Shown here piece after piece: positions 9,794 to 18,720 of a DNA stretch of 64,000 bases. This DNA is from Luteimonas deserti (GTDB taxonomy: Bacteria > Pseudomonadota > Gammaproteobacteria > Xanthomonadales > Xanthomonadaceae), in contig NZ_JACCJZ010000013.1 of the NCBI RefSeq assembly GCF_013425765.1, forward strand, positions 186,001 to 250,000, read 5' to 3'. The position numbers and the translations under genes are program-made. The stretch's first letter is position 1. Every line of letters starts with the position of its first letter. Below the pieces are notes generated by a model that saw only the letters and a program-made list of their open reading frames with translations, was not told where the DNA came from and searched no databases.

Positions 9794-12049
9794 ATGTCGT
9801 CCGAGTCCGTCCGTCCGATGCGTCACCGCCGCTCGCAACTCGCTGTCGCGCTGGCCTGCGCGCTGCCTTTGGCGGCCCTCGCCCAAAGCGCCGATCCGGT
9901 GGCATCGCCGCAGTCGGCCGCCACCCTCGATGCGGTGCAGGTCACCGCGCAGCGCCGGGTGGAGAACATCCAGGACGTACCGGTCTCGATCACCACGCTC
10001 GATGCCGAGAAGCTCGGCGTGCTCGGCAGCGGCGGCACCGACATCCGCTTCCTGTCCGGCCGCGTGCCCAGCCTCAACATCGAATCGAGCTACGGCCGCG
10101 CGTTCCCACGCTTCTACATCCGCGGCCTCGGCAATACCGACTTCGATCTCAACGCCTCGCAGCCTGTCTCGCTGATCTACGACGACGTGGTGCTGGAAAA
10201 CCCGCTGCTGAAGGGGTTCCCGGTGTTCGACATCGCCGGGGTCGAAGTGCTGCGCGGCCCGCAGGGTACGCTGTTCGGCCGCAACACGCCGGCCGGCGTG
10301 GTGAAGTTCGATTCGGTACGCCCGAGCCAGGACTTCGAGGGCTACGGCAAGCTGGCCTACGGCAGCGACAACATGTGGAACTTCGAAGGCGCGGTCGGTG
10401 GCGCGCTGAGCGAGCGCTGGTCGGCGCGCGTGTCGGCGCTGTACCAGCGCCGCGACGATTCGGTGCGCAATACGCTGGCCGGCGCGCCCAACGACGGCTT
10501 CGAGGGCTACGACGAATCTGCCGCGCGCGTGCAGTTCCTCTACGAAGGCGACGGCTTCGAAGGTCTGTTCAACCTGCACCGCCGCGATCTCAACGGCACC
10601 GCGCGCCTGTTCCGCGCGAACATCATCGAGCCCGGCAGTAACCGCTTCGTGCCGGGCTTCGATCGGGATTCGGTCTCGGTCGACGGCGTCAATTTCTCCG
10701 ACCTCGAAACCTGGGGTGGCAGCGCCCGTCTGCGCTGGGATTTCGGCCAGTACAGCCTGTACTCGATCACCGGCTACGAGACGCTGGAATCCTTGAACCG
10801 CGGCGACATCGACGGTGGTTACGGCGCCGCGTTTCTGCCCGATTCCGGACCGGGTTTCATTCCGTTCGCGGCCGAGTCGGCCGACGGCATTCCCGACCAC
10901 ACGCAGATCACCCAGGAAGTGCGCCTCGAATCCAACCTCGATGGCCCCTTCGACTGGCAGGCCGGCGCGTTCTGGTTCCGCGAGGAACTGACCGTCGACA
11001 GCCTCAACTACGATTCCCTCGCGCCCGGCAATCCGCAGACCGGCCACGCGGTGCAGGAACAACGTAATACCGCGTGGGCGCTGTTCGCGTCCGGCGAATA
11101 CGACGTCAACGACAAGCTCAAGCTGCGCGGCGGCCTGCGCTACACGCAGGACAGGAAGGACTTCAGCGCCAGCGTGCTGCAGGCGGTGCCGTTCGGCACT
11201 CCTGTCGGCGGCCCGTTCGTCGAGACCACCGATGTCGACGACATCAGCTGGGATGCCAGCGCGGTCTACGAGATCAACGACGACATCAACGTCTACGGCC
11301 GTGTCGCCAAGGGCTTCCGCGCACCGTCGATCCAGGGGCGTCTCGCGTTCGGCGGTATCTCGGTCGCCGATTCGGAAGAAGTGATTTCCTACGAGGTCGG
11401 CGTCAAGGCGGATCTGTGGGACCGCCGCGGCCGCATCGGCTTCAACCTGTTCCGCTACAACGTCGACGGCCAGCAGCTGATCGCCGTCGGCGGCGCGACC
11501 AATCAGGCGATCCTGCTCAACGCCGATAGGTCGATCGGGCAGGGCGCCGAACTCGACCTGCAGGCCTGGCTGACCGACTCGCTGCTGGTGACCTGGGGCA
11601 CGAGCTACAACGACACCGAGATCCGCGATCCGAACCTCGCGGTCGCGATCTGCGGCGGCGGCTGCACCGTGACCGATCCGACCGTGGACGGCTTCGCCCT
11701 CGTCGACGGCAACCCGCTGCCGCAGGCGCCGAAGTGGATCCACAACCTCACCGCGCGCTGGGCCACGCCGGTCGGCGACGACGCCGAGTTTTACGTCTAT
11801 ACCGATTGGGCCTACCGCGGCCAGGTCAACTTCTTCCTGTACGAATCGCCGGAATTCCGCGGCCGCTCGACGCTGGAAGGCGGCCTGCGCGTGGGCACGA
11901 ACTGGAACCAGGGCAACTTTGATCTCGCCGTGTTCGGCCGCAACATCACCGACAGCACGCGCATCGTCGGCGGCATCGACTTCAACAACCTGACGGGCTT
12001 CATCAACGAGCCGCGGACCTGGGGGGTGGAGTTCACGGCACGATTCTGA
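9794..12049 (+). CDS. TonB-dependent receptor, siderophore/iron-complex type plug
   Basis: A 751-residue outer-membrane receptor. The signal peptide is QLAVALACALPLAALAQ. The plug begins LDAVQVTAQRRVENIQDVPV, a form common in proteobacterial receptors annotated for iron complexes, and contains VEVLRGPQGTLFGRNTPAG. The barrel ends WGVEFTARF, with the terminal Phe expected of an outer-membrane barrel. ATG 9794 precedes a second candidate at 9818 (MRHRRSQ); either gives a functional signal peptide. It is clearly of a different subfamily from the receptors at 6.6, 29 and 31.6 kb, which carry the VTGTR...SPIDI plug. It follows the DUF3574 lipoprotein gene by 41 bases. The substrate is unknown. Confidence 0.9.
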   Translation: MSSESVRPMRHRRSQLAVALACALPLAALAQSADPVASPQSAATLDAVQVTAQRRVENIQDVPVSITTLDAEKLGVLGSGGTDIRFLSGRVPSLNIESSYGRAFPRFYIRGLGNTDFDLNASQPVSLIYDDVVLENPLLKGFPVFDIAGVEVLRGPQGTLFGRNTPAGVVKFDSVRPSQDFEGYGKLAYGSDNMWNFEGAVGGALSERWSARVSALYQRRDDSVRNTLAGAPNDGFEGYDESAARVQFLYEGDGFEGLFNLHRRDLNGTARLFRANIIEPGSNRFVPGFDRDSVSVDGVNFSDLETWGGSARLRWDFGQYSLYSITGYETLESLNRGDIDGGYGAAFLPDSGPGFIPFAAESADGIPDHTQITQEVRLESNLDGPFDWQAGAFWFREELTVDSLNYDSLAPGNPQTGHAVQEQRNTAWALFASGEYDVNDKLKLRGGLRYTQDRKDFSASVLQAVPFGTPVGGPFVETTDVDDISWDASAVYEINDDINVYGRVAKGFRAPSIQGRLAFGGISVADSEEVISYEVGVKADLWDRRGRIGFNLFRYNVDGQQLIAVGGATNQAILLNADRSIGQGAELDLQAWLTDSLLVTWGTSYNDTEIRDPNLAVAICGGGCTVTDPTVDGFALVDGNPLPQAPKWIHNLTARWATPVGDDAEFYVYTDWAYRGQVNFFLYESPEFRGRSTLEGGLRVGTNWNQGNFDLAVFGRNITDSTRIVGGIDFNNLTGFINEPRTWGVEFTARF

Positions 12050-12514
12050 AAACAGGCAACAGCGTCCGTTGCGATGCCTGGCTTCGGAGGCTGCATCGGG
12101 GTTGCGCGGCCGACGCATCTGCCATGCGCGATCTCGAACCGGGCATTCCGGTGAACGCAAGGCAGTCGATGGATCCAACGGAGGTCTGAAGCCGCTCATG
12201 CTCGTGATTTCCGCGAAGCGGCCGCGCTTTTGCATCTGCCGAACGGCACGTTCGATCCAAAGCCGTCCGGTTCGACAGCTTGAAGACGCGGGATGACGTG
12301 CTGTACGACGGTTGAGAACCCTGCTTTCGCAGAGTTCGACGGCCGTGCGCAGAGGATCCCGACGTCGGTCATCCAGCAACTCCCGCGCGATTGCCGCCGT
12401 GCGTGCGGGTCATTGAAAGTTCGAATGCATGAGGCACGGGGTCCGGCGTGACCAGCCATTCGGCTGTTCGGAGCCGCCGGGATAACGACGCCGATGTACA
12501 ACGCGGGAATACGC
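12050..12514. other. Intergenic region of about 460 bases without a supported gene; base composition differs from its surroundings
   Basis: All six frames were read. None gives a recognisable protein and stops are frequent on both strands. The stretch is visibly less GC-rich than the flanking genes and lacks the GC third-position bias of coding DNA. It could be a decayed gene or foreign remnant. No inverted terminal repeats or transposase motifs were seen. Confidence 0.5.
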
Positions 12515-14119
12515 ATGGTCACCTCACACGCTGCAGCCGCCCGTCGCCCCCGCTGGTTCGTCCCCGGCGACATCAACGGCTTCTTCGGCCTCGTCGTCGA
12601 CAACCTCTCGATCCTCGGCTTCATCGCCGCGGCGCTGATCGGGATCTTCGGGGTACCGGCCGACATCGTGTTCGGGCGCATGTTCCCGGGCACGGCCTTC
12701 GGGGTGCTGGTCGGGAACCTGATGTACACGTGGATGGCGCGGCGTCTCGCGCAGCGCACCGGGCGCGACGACGTCACCGCGATGCCGCTCGGTCTCGATG
12801 CGCCGACCAGCATCGGCATGGCGCTGCTGGTGCTCGGCCCGGCGTTCGTCGCGTTCCGCCAGCAGGGCATGGACGCGAATGCGGCCGGCATCGCCACCTG
12901 GCAGCTCGGCATGGCCTCGCTGGTGGTGATGGGCGCGCTGAAACTCGTGCTCTCGTTCGCCGGCGACTGGATCACCCGCGTCGTGCCGCGCGCGGCGCTG
13001 CTAGGTTCGATCGGCGGCGCGGCGCTGATGCTGCTCGGCTTCCTGCCGCTGATCGAGACGCTGCGCTCGCCGGTGGCCGGCTTCGCGACGCTCGGTCTGC
13101 TGCTGTACGTGCTGGTCGCGCGTGGGCCGGTGCCGTTCCGGCTGCCCGGCGTGCCGTTCGCTTTGCTCGTCGGGCTCGCGTTGTACTACGGCCTCGGTCT
13201 CGCCGGTCTGTCGCCGGGCTTCGCCTTGCCCGATGCCAACTGGCCCGCGCCCGCGTTGCCGTGGCCGAATCTCGGCTTCGTCGAGGGCCTGCCGGCGACG
13301 CTGCCGTATCTGTCGCTGCTGTTGCCGTTCGGCCTGCTGATGGTCGTCGGCGGCATCAACGTCAGCGAGAGCGCGCGCGCGGCCGGTGATGACTACCGCA
13401 CGCGCGACGTGCTGCTGGTCGAGGCCATCGCGACCCTGGTCGCCGGCGTCTGCGGCGGCGTCGCGCAGACCACGCCCTACATCGGCCAGCCGGCCTACAA
13501 GCACATGGGCGCGCGCACCGGCTACACGCTGCTGACCGGCCTGTTCATCGGCATCGGCGGCATGCTCGGCCTCGTGTCGGGGCTCGTGCAGTGGCTGCCG
13601 GTCGCGGTGCTCGCGCCGATCATCGTCTTCGTCGGCATCGACATCACCGTGCAGGCCTTCCACAGCACGAAACGCGAGCATGCGATCGCGGTGTCGCTGG
13701 CATTCCTGCCGGCGATCGCCTACCTGCTCAACATCAAGTTCGGCAATCCGGCGTGGATCGATCCCGAGCGCATGGCCGCGCTGTATGCGCAGGTTGATGC
13801 CGGGCACGGTCTGCCTGAAATGGCGACGATCGTCGTGCTCGGCAACGGCTTCATCATCACCGCGATGCTGTGGGCGACCGCGCTGGTCGCGCTGGTCGAC
13901 AAGCGTTCCGGGGTCGCGGTCGCGACGCTGCTGGCCGCCGCCGTCGCCACGCTGTTCGGCGTGATCCACTCGGTGCATCCGACCGGCGCGCTGGTGCTGC
14001 CGTGGCAGCTCGAAGGCCTGCGCCAGGCGATCGCGTTCCAGTTCGCGGCGGCCTACGCGGTGCTCGCCGGGCTGGTGGGCCTGCTGGCCCGGCAACGCCG
14101 GACGACGCCGGCGGATTGA
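12515..14119 (+). CDS. NCS2-type (uracil/xanthine/AzgA-like) permease
   Basis: An inner-membrane transporter of about 534 residues with 12 or more hydrophobic segments. The N-terminus RWFVPGDINGFFGLVVDNLS resembles the AzgA-like branch of nucleobase:cation symporters. Further signatures include GRDDVTAMPLGLDAPTS, VGGINVSESARAAGDDY and the GVAQTTPYIGQPAYKHMGAR block near the substrate site. Two starts compete: ATG 12494 and ATG 12515 (MVTSHAAAARRPRWF). The second is preferred because GGGA lies at a proper distance upstream. It is separate from the receptor upstream by the gene-free stretch; DUF4166 and gloA follow on the same strand with gaps of about 55 bases. A purine or xanthine substrate is an inference from the family. 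Confidence 0.85.
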   Translation: MVTSHAAAARRPRWFVPGDINGFFGLVVDNLSILGFIAAALIGIFGVPADIVFGRMFPGTAFGVLVGNLMYTWMARRLAQRTGRDDVTAMPLGLDAPTSIGMALLVLGPAFVAFRQQGMDANAAGIATWQLGMASLVVMGALKLVLSFAGDWITRVVPRAALLGSIGGAALMLLGFLPLIETLRSPVAGFATLGLLLYVLVARGPVPFRLPGVPFALLVGLALYYGLGLAGLSPGFALPDANWPAPALPWPNLGFVEGLPATLPYLSLLLPFGLLMVVGGINVSESARAAGDDYRTRDVLLVEAIATLVAGVCGGVAQTTPYIGQPAYKHMGARTGYTLLTGLFIGIGGMLGLVSGLVQWLPVAVLAPIIVFVGIDITVQAFHSTKREHAIAVSLAFLPAIAYLLNIKFGNPAWIDPERMAALYAQVDAGHGLPEMATIVVLGNGFIITAMLWATALVALVDKRSGVAVATLLAAAVATLFGVIHSVHPTGALVLPWQLEGLRQAIAFQFAAAYAVLAGLVGLLARQRRTTPAD

Positions 14120-14173
14120 TCGCACCGGGCGGACAGGCGCTATCCTGCGCCGCCCGATCCGACCTGCCGTGCG

Positions 14174-14731
14174 ATGACGCCGACCCTCTACCAGACCCTG
14201 CTCGGCGCCGCGTTCTTCCGCCTGCCCGATGGCCTGCGTGCGCTGCACGGCGTACACGGCACCGCGCGCTATGCCGGCGAGGTCACCGTGGTGCGCGGCA
14301 CGGGACTGCTGGCCCGACTGTGCGCGCGCCTGGCCGGCATGCCGCGCGCGATGACCGGGGCGCCGATCACCGTCGATTTCGCCAGGGGGCCGAAAGGCGA
14401 GGTGTGGTCGCGGGTGTTCGGCAGCCCGCCGAAGGCATCGCGCCTGCGCTCGCGGCTGTCGCAGCGCGACGGGCAACTGCGCGAACGCATCGGGCCGGTG
14501 CACTTCCGCTTCCTGCTGCACACCTGGGACGGCACGATCTTCTGGAACGTCGCCGGCGCACGGCTCTTCGGCATGTTGCCGCTGCCGGTCGCGCTGTTCC
14601 GCGACATCCGCTGCAGCGAACGCGAGGTCGATGGGCGCTACACCTTCGAGATCGAGGCCGCGCTGCCCTTGGCCGGGCCGGTAGTGCGCTATCACGGGTG
14701 GCTGCTGCCGGCATCCGCCGACGCGGCATGA
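14174..14731 (+). CDS. DUF4166 domain-containing protein
   Basis: A 185-residue soluble protein with no signal peptide. The pattern matches DUF4166: LYQTLLGAAFFRLPDGLRAL at the N-terminus, then a MTGAPITVDFARGPKGEVW stretch and a C-terminal VVRYHGWLLP. In the family this module occurs alone or fused to membrane or NAD-dependent proteins, and its activity is unknown. The ATG at 14174 is the only reasonable start. A -10-like TATCCT lies at 14141-14146 in the short gap after the permease gene, so the gene may have its own promoter. Nothing in the neighbourhood fixes a role. Confidence 0.75.
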   Translation: MTPTLYQTLLGAAFFRLPDGLRALHGVHGTARYAGEVTVVRGTGLLARLCARLAGMPRAMTGAPITVDFARGPKGEVWSRVFGSPPKASRLRSRLSQRDGQLRERIGPVHFRFLLHTWDGTIFWNVAGARLFGMLPLPVALFRDIRCSEREVDGRYTFEIEAALPLAGPVVRYHGWLLPASADAA

Positions 14732-14755
14732 CCACGGTCTCGCGGCGGCCTGGCC

Positions 14756-14761
14756 GATAAT
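14756..14761 (+). promoter_or_regulatory. Putative -10 box (GATAAT) for gloA
   Basis: GATAAT lies 27 bases upstream of the gloA ATG in the gap after the DUF4166 gene. No good -35 hexamer is evident, so the call rests on the -10 alone. Confidence 0.3.
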
Positions 14762-14788
14762 GGACGGCCCCATCCAGGAGTCCGCGCC

Positions 14789-15319
14789 ATGACCGCACAC
14801 ACCCTTGCCGATCTCGCCAGCGTGCCCGGCGTCGCCCCGCGCGATGCCGCGACCCGCGATTTCGTGTTCAACCACACCATGTTGCGGGTCAAGGACCCGG
14901 TGGCTTCGCTCGACTTCTACACCCGCGTGCTCGGCTTCACCCTGGTGCGCAAGGCCGATTTCGAACAGGCCAAGTTCTCGCTGTTCTTCCTCGCGCTGGT
15001 CGACGACGCGACCGTCATCCCCGAAGACGGGGACGCGCGCCGCGAATGGCTCGCGCGCCAGCCGGGCGTGCTGGAACTCACCCACAACCACGGCACCGAA
15101 TCGCAGGATGGGCCGGTCTACCACGACGGCAACAGCGACCCGCGCGGCTTCGGTCACATCTGCGTCAGCGTGCCCGACGTCCGCGCGGCATGCGCCCGGT
15201 TCGAATCACTCGGCGTGCCGTTCCAGAAGCGGCTCAGCGACGGCAGCATGAAATCGATCGCCTTCATCAAGGATCCCGACGGCTACTGGGTGGAGATCAT
15301 CCAGCCCACGCCCCTCTGA
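14789..15319 (+). CDS. gloA: Lactoylglutathione lyase (glyoxalase I)
   Basis: A 176-residue metalloenzyme converting the methylglyoxal-glutathione hemithioacetal to S-lactoylglutathione. It is a single-chain glyoxalase I with two vicinal-oxygen-chelate repeats. Metal ligands are recognisable: the His of FNHTMLRVKDP, the Glu of LELTHNHGTE, the His of GFGHICVSVPDV and the Glu of YWVEIIQPTPL. The middle segment LARQPGVLELTHNHGTESQD and IAFIKDPDGYWVEI are typical of proteobacterial GloA of the longer (about 175-residue) type. The start ATG 14789 follows GGAG with normal spacing. It converges on otsA across a 240-base gap. Confidence 0.93.
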   Translation: MTAHTLADLASVPGVAPRDAATRDFVFNHTMLRVKDPVASLDFYTRVLGFTLVRKADFEQAKFSLFFLALVDDATVIPEDGDARREWLARQPGVLELTHNHGTESQDGPVYHDGNSDPRGFGHICVSVPDVRAACARFESLGVPFQKRLSDGSMKSIAFIKDPDGYWVEIIQPTPL

Positions 15320-15559
15320 GGCCGGGCCGTGACGCGCGCCGGGTGCACCTCCGGCACGCGCCTTCGATCGGTGCGGCGGCCGCTCGCGCCGTCCGTTCGC
15401 CCGCGCTTCGTGCAACGTGCCCAGCGCCAATCCGCCGAGGTCGCGGCCATTGGGTGCAGCGGTACCTGCACGATGCCCGCGTGCCGCGTCGAGACGGTCG
15501 AGGGCGACGCAGCGTCGAGCGGATCGCGGAGCGCGGGACCGGCACTCGCAGGCCTGCGC

Positions 15560-16933
15560 TCAGTCGCGCGCGTGCTCCAGCGAGCGCAGGAAATCCTTGC
15601 GCCAGGCGTGGATGTCGTAATCGCAGATCCGGGTCATCATCGACTGCCACCGCTCGCGGCGCGCTTCGACCGGCATTTTCAGGGCGGTGCTGATCGCATC
15701 GGCCACACCGTCGCTGTCGAAGGGATTGATCAGCAGTGCCCCATCCAGTTCGCGCGCGGCGCCGGCGAAGATCGACAGCACCAATGCCCCGGGATCCTCC
15801 GGGTCCTGCGCAGCCACGAACTCCTTGGCGACCAGGTTCATGCCGTCGCGCAGAGGCGTCACCAGGCCGATCCGGGCCAACCGGTAGAAACCGGTCAGCG
15901 TGGCGTGGGGATAGGTGCGGTTGACGTAGCGGACGGGCGTCCAGTCCGGGTCGGCATGGCCACCATTGATGTGTCCGGCGAACTGTTCGAGTTCCTGGCG
16001 GAGTGCGCGGTAACTGGCCACGCCGCCACGCGACACCGGTGCGATCTGCAGGTAGGTCAGTCGCCCATGCTGGTCCGGGTGGCGGTCGAGAAAGCGTTCG
16101 AACGCGCGGAAGCGCTCGGGCAGGCCCTTGGAGTAATCCAGGCGGTCGACACCGATGGCCAGCGCGCGCGAGCCCAGGCTGCTCTGCAGCCGCCGCACCG
16201 AGGCGATGCGCATCGCGTTGCCGGCCAGCGCGGACAGGCCGCGCGCGTCGATGCCGATGGGAAATGCGTTGGCGCGGAAGCAGCGCCCGTCCTGCTCGCG
16301 CAACTGCCCGCGATCGACGACCTGGCCGCCGCGGAACAGGCGGATGTAGTCCTGGAACCGTTCGAGGTCGCGTTCGGTCTGGAACCCCACCAGATCGTAG
16401 GCGGCCAGCGCGCCGAAGGTCTTCTCGTGATGCGGCAGGCCGGCAATGATGTCCGCCGACGGGAAGGGCACGTGCAGGAAGAAGCCCAGACGCGCACGCA
16501 CGCCGCGCCGGCGCAGTTCCTGGGCGAGCGGCAGCAGGTGGTAGTCGTGGATCCAGACCACGTCGTCGTCCCGCACCTCGCGCGCCAGATGCTCGGCGAA
16601 CAGTGCATTGACCCCGCGGTAGGCCGCCTGGGTGGTCGCATTGTAGTCGACCAGGTCGAGGCGGAAGTGCAGCAGCGGCCACAGCGTGCGGTTCGAGAAG
16701 CCGTTGTAGTAGCCCTCGTAGTCCTCGCGCGAGAGGTCGATCGTCAGATAGTCGATACCCTCGGCGCTGGTGCGGTGGAGCTCGCCCGAATGTCCGCGCG
16801 CGACCTTGCCGCTCCAGCCGAACCACAGGCCGCCCGCTTCCTTGAGCGCGGCGTCGAGCGCCGTGGCCAGGCCGCCGTTCTGGCTCGAATCCGGCAACGC
16901 GACCCGATTGGAAACGACGACCAGGCGACTCAT
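15560..16933 (-). CDS. otsA: Alpha,alpha-trehalose-phosphate synthase (UDP-forming)
   Basis: A 457-residue GT20 enzyme that makes trehalose-6-phosphate from UDP-glucose and glucose-6-phosphate. Signatures in order: SRLVVVSNRVALP at the N-terminus, the glucose-6-phosphate loop GGLWFGWSGK, WIHDYHLLPLAQELRR, FFLHVPFPSADI, and GVDRLDYSKGLPERFRAFE, followed by the UDP-binding region with LRDGMNLVAKEFVA. The stop falls 240 bases from gloA. The ATG at 16931-16933 overlaps the stop of the GH15 gene in an ATGA arrangement, which fixes the start and shows coupling. The order otsB-GH15-otsA with overlaps at both junctions indicates one mRNA. Confidence 0.95.
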   Translation of the reverse strand: MSRLVVVSNRVALPDSSQNGGLATALDAALKEAGGLWFGWSGKVARGHSGELHRTSAEGIDYLTIDLSREDYEGYYNGFSNRTLWPLLHFRLDLVDYNATTQAAYRGVNALFAEHLAREVRDDDVVWIHDYHLLPLAQELRRRGVRARLGFFLHVPFPSADIIAGLPHHEKTFGALAAYDLVGFQTERDLERFQDYIRLFRGGQVVDRGQLREQDGRCFRANAFPIGIDARGLSALAGNAMRIASVRRLQSSLGSRALAIGVDRLDYSKGLPERFRAFERFLDRHPDQHGRLTYLQIAPVSRGGVASYRALRQELEQFAGHINGGHADPDWTPVRYVNRTYPHATLTGFYRLARIGLVTPLRDGMNLVAKEFVAAQDPEDPGALVLSIFAGAARELDGALLINPFDSDGVADAISTALKMPVEARRERWQSMMTRICDYDIHAWRKDFLRSLEHARD

Positions 16934-18720
16934 GCCGCCTCCTGCCAAGACCGGGACAGGCGCATCGCCGCCATGATCAGGCCCACGTGGGAATAGGTCT
17001 GCGGAAAATTGCCCCAGGCCTCGCCGGTCTCGAAGTCGAGGTCCTCCGACAGCAGCCCGAGATGGTTGCGTCGCGACAGCAGGGTCTCGAACAACGTGCG
17101 CGCCTCGTGCTCGCGACCGATCGAAGCCAGGGCGTCGATGTACCAGAAGGTGCAGATGGTGAAGCTGGTCTCCGGTGCGCCGAAATCGTCCGGCGTGACG
17201 TAGCGGAACAGGCCGTCGCCATGGCGCAACGTGCGCCCGATCGCGTCCACCGTGCCGACGAAACGCGGATCCTGCGGCGTGACGAAGCCCAGGTCGGCCA
17301 GCAGCAGCAGCGAGGCGTCGAGGCGGTCGCCGCCGAACGCGTCGGCGAAGTGCCCGGCCTCGACGTTCCAGGCTTCGGACAGGATCCGGTCGCGCATGGT
17401 GCGGGCACGCTCGCTCCAGTGCGCGGCGCGCGGCGCTAGGCCCAGCTGGTTCGCGATGCGTGACAGCCGGTCGCAGGCCGCCCAGCACATCACCGCCGAA
17501 TAGGTATGCACGTGCGCCTTGCCGCGGAACTCCCACAGGCCGGCGTCCGGCTGGTCGTAGAGCTTCCAGGCCAGCTCGCCGAGCGGTTCGAGCTTCTCGA
17601 ACGTGGCCTGGTCGCCGGGATGCTCGAGGCGCCGGTCGAAGAACAGCTGGGTCGATGCCAGGACCACGCTGCCGTAGGTGTCGTGCTGGCGCTGCACGTA
17701 GGCCAGGTTGCCACGGCGCACGGGCCCCATGCCGCGATATCCCTCCAGCGCCGGCATCTCCTCCTCGGTCAGCGTGTGCTCGAAGGCGATGCCGTAGAGC
17801 GGCTGCATGTCGCCGTCGTCGGCCACGGTGAGATTGAAGATGTAGCGGATGTACTCCTCCATCGTGCGGGTCGCGCCGAGGCGGTTGAGCGCGCGCACCA
17901 CGAAGGCCGCGTCACGCAGCCAGCAATAGCGGTAATCCCAGTTGCGTGCGGTGTCCGGCGCCTCGGGAATCGATGTCGTCATCGCGGCGATGATTCCGCC
18001 GCTGTCCTCGTACTGGCACAGCTTCAGGGTGATGGCGCTGCGGATCACCGCCTCCTGGAAATCGAGCGGGATCGACAGGTACCGCACCCATTCTCGCCAG
18101 TAGGTGGTGGTGCGCTGCAGGGCTTCCCGGACGAACTCCGCCAGCGGCTGGGTCAGGGTCTCGTCGGGACCGAGGATGAAGTGGAGGTCGCGGTCCACCA
18201 CGAACGGCAGGCCCTCGCGCAGCAGGCGGATCGGCACGTCGCTGGTCGCACGCAGGGTGAAGTCCGACAGCGGGAAGCGGATGTGGTTGCTGCCCCAGGT
18301 GCTGTCGGGTACGCGGGCGCCCCAGTCCGCCAGCGGACGCAGCAGTACCCGGATCCGCGGGCTTCCCGACAACAGGCGGATGCGGCGCATCAGCATCACC
18401 GGCCGGTAGAAGCGCTCGTGCTGGCGCCAGCGCGGTGCGAAGTCGGTGATCTCGATCGACGCACCATGACGGTCGAACAGCACGGTGCGAAGGATCGCGG
18501 TGTTCTCGATGTAGTGCTGCTCGCTGCGCTCGAAATCGTCGAGTTCGATCGACCAGTCGCCGTGCCCCTGCTTCGGCGACAGGAGTGCGCAGAAGGCCGG
18601 GTCGCCGTCGAAGCCCGGCAGGCAGGACCACACCAGCCGTCCGCGTGCGTCGTACAGGGCGCCGAAGGTGCCGTTGCCGACGAGGCCGAGGTCGAGGCTG
18701 GATGCGAGCGGCTGGGTCAT
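16930..18720 (-). CDS. Glycoside hydrolase family 15 protein (glucoamylase/trehalase-like)
   Basis: A 596-residue (alpha/alpha)6-barrel enzyme. The N-terminal domain starts SSLDLGLVGNGTFGALYDAR, common to bacterial GH15 proteins, and the catalytic domain contains the diagnostic NWDYRYCWLRDAAFVVRAL near residues 258-276. The C-terminal part has DFETGEAWGNFPQTYSHVGL, where the second catalytic Glu is expected. There is no signal peptide, so it acts in the cytoplasm. Family members in trehalose loci have been reported as trehalases or as glucoamylases on alpha-glucans; the operon position between otsB and otsA suggests turnover or balancing of trehalose, but the substrate is an inference. It overlaps both neighbours by four bases. 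Confidence 0.88.
   Translation of the reverse strand: MTQPLASSLDLGLVGNGTFGALYDARGRLVWSCLPGFDGDPAFCALLSPKQGHGDWSIELDDFERSEQHYIENTAILRTVLFDRHGASIEITDFAPRWRQHERFYRPVMLMRRIRLLSGSPRIRVLLRPLADWGARVPDSTWGSNHIRFPLSDFTLRATSDVPIRLLREGLPFVVDRDLHFILGPDETLTQPLAEFVREALQRTTTYWREWVRYLSIPLDFQEAVIRSAITLKLCQYEDSGGIIAAMTTSIPEAPDTARNWDYRYCWLRDAAFVVRALNRLGATRTMEEYIRYIFNLTVADDGDMQPLYGIAFEHTLTEEEMPALEGYRGMGPVRRGNLAYVQRQHDTYGSVVLASTQLFFDRRLEHPGDQATFEKLEPLGELAWKLYDQPDAGLWEFRGKAHVHTYSAVMCWAACDRLSRIANQLGLAPRAAHWSERARTMRDRILSEAWNVEAGHFADAFGGDRLDASLLLLADLGFVTPQDPRFVGTVDAIGRTLRHGDGLFRYVTPDDFGAPETSFTICTFWYIDALASIGREHEARTLFETLLSRRNHLGLLSEDLDFETGEAWGNFPQTYSHVGLIMAAMRLSRSWQEAA

Noticed and set aside
9725-12379. An 884-codon minus-strand frame antisense to the TonB-dependent receptor at 9.8-12 kb
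   Set aside because: It is a shadow of the receptor gene. Its start region (12050-12379) was examined as a possible gene remnant but gave no recognisable motif.
12196-12975. Minus-strand frame of 259 codons over the NCS2 start, considered as a transposase remnant
   Set aside because: Most of it is antisense to the permease, and there is no DDE motif, helix-turn-helix or terminal inverted repeat.
13001-15157. A 718-codon minus-strand frame across NCS2, DUF4166 and gloA
   Set aside because: It is antisense to three recognisable genes and has Arg/Gln/His-rich low-complexity composition.
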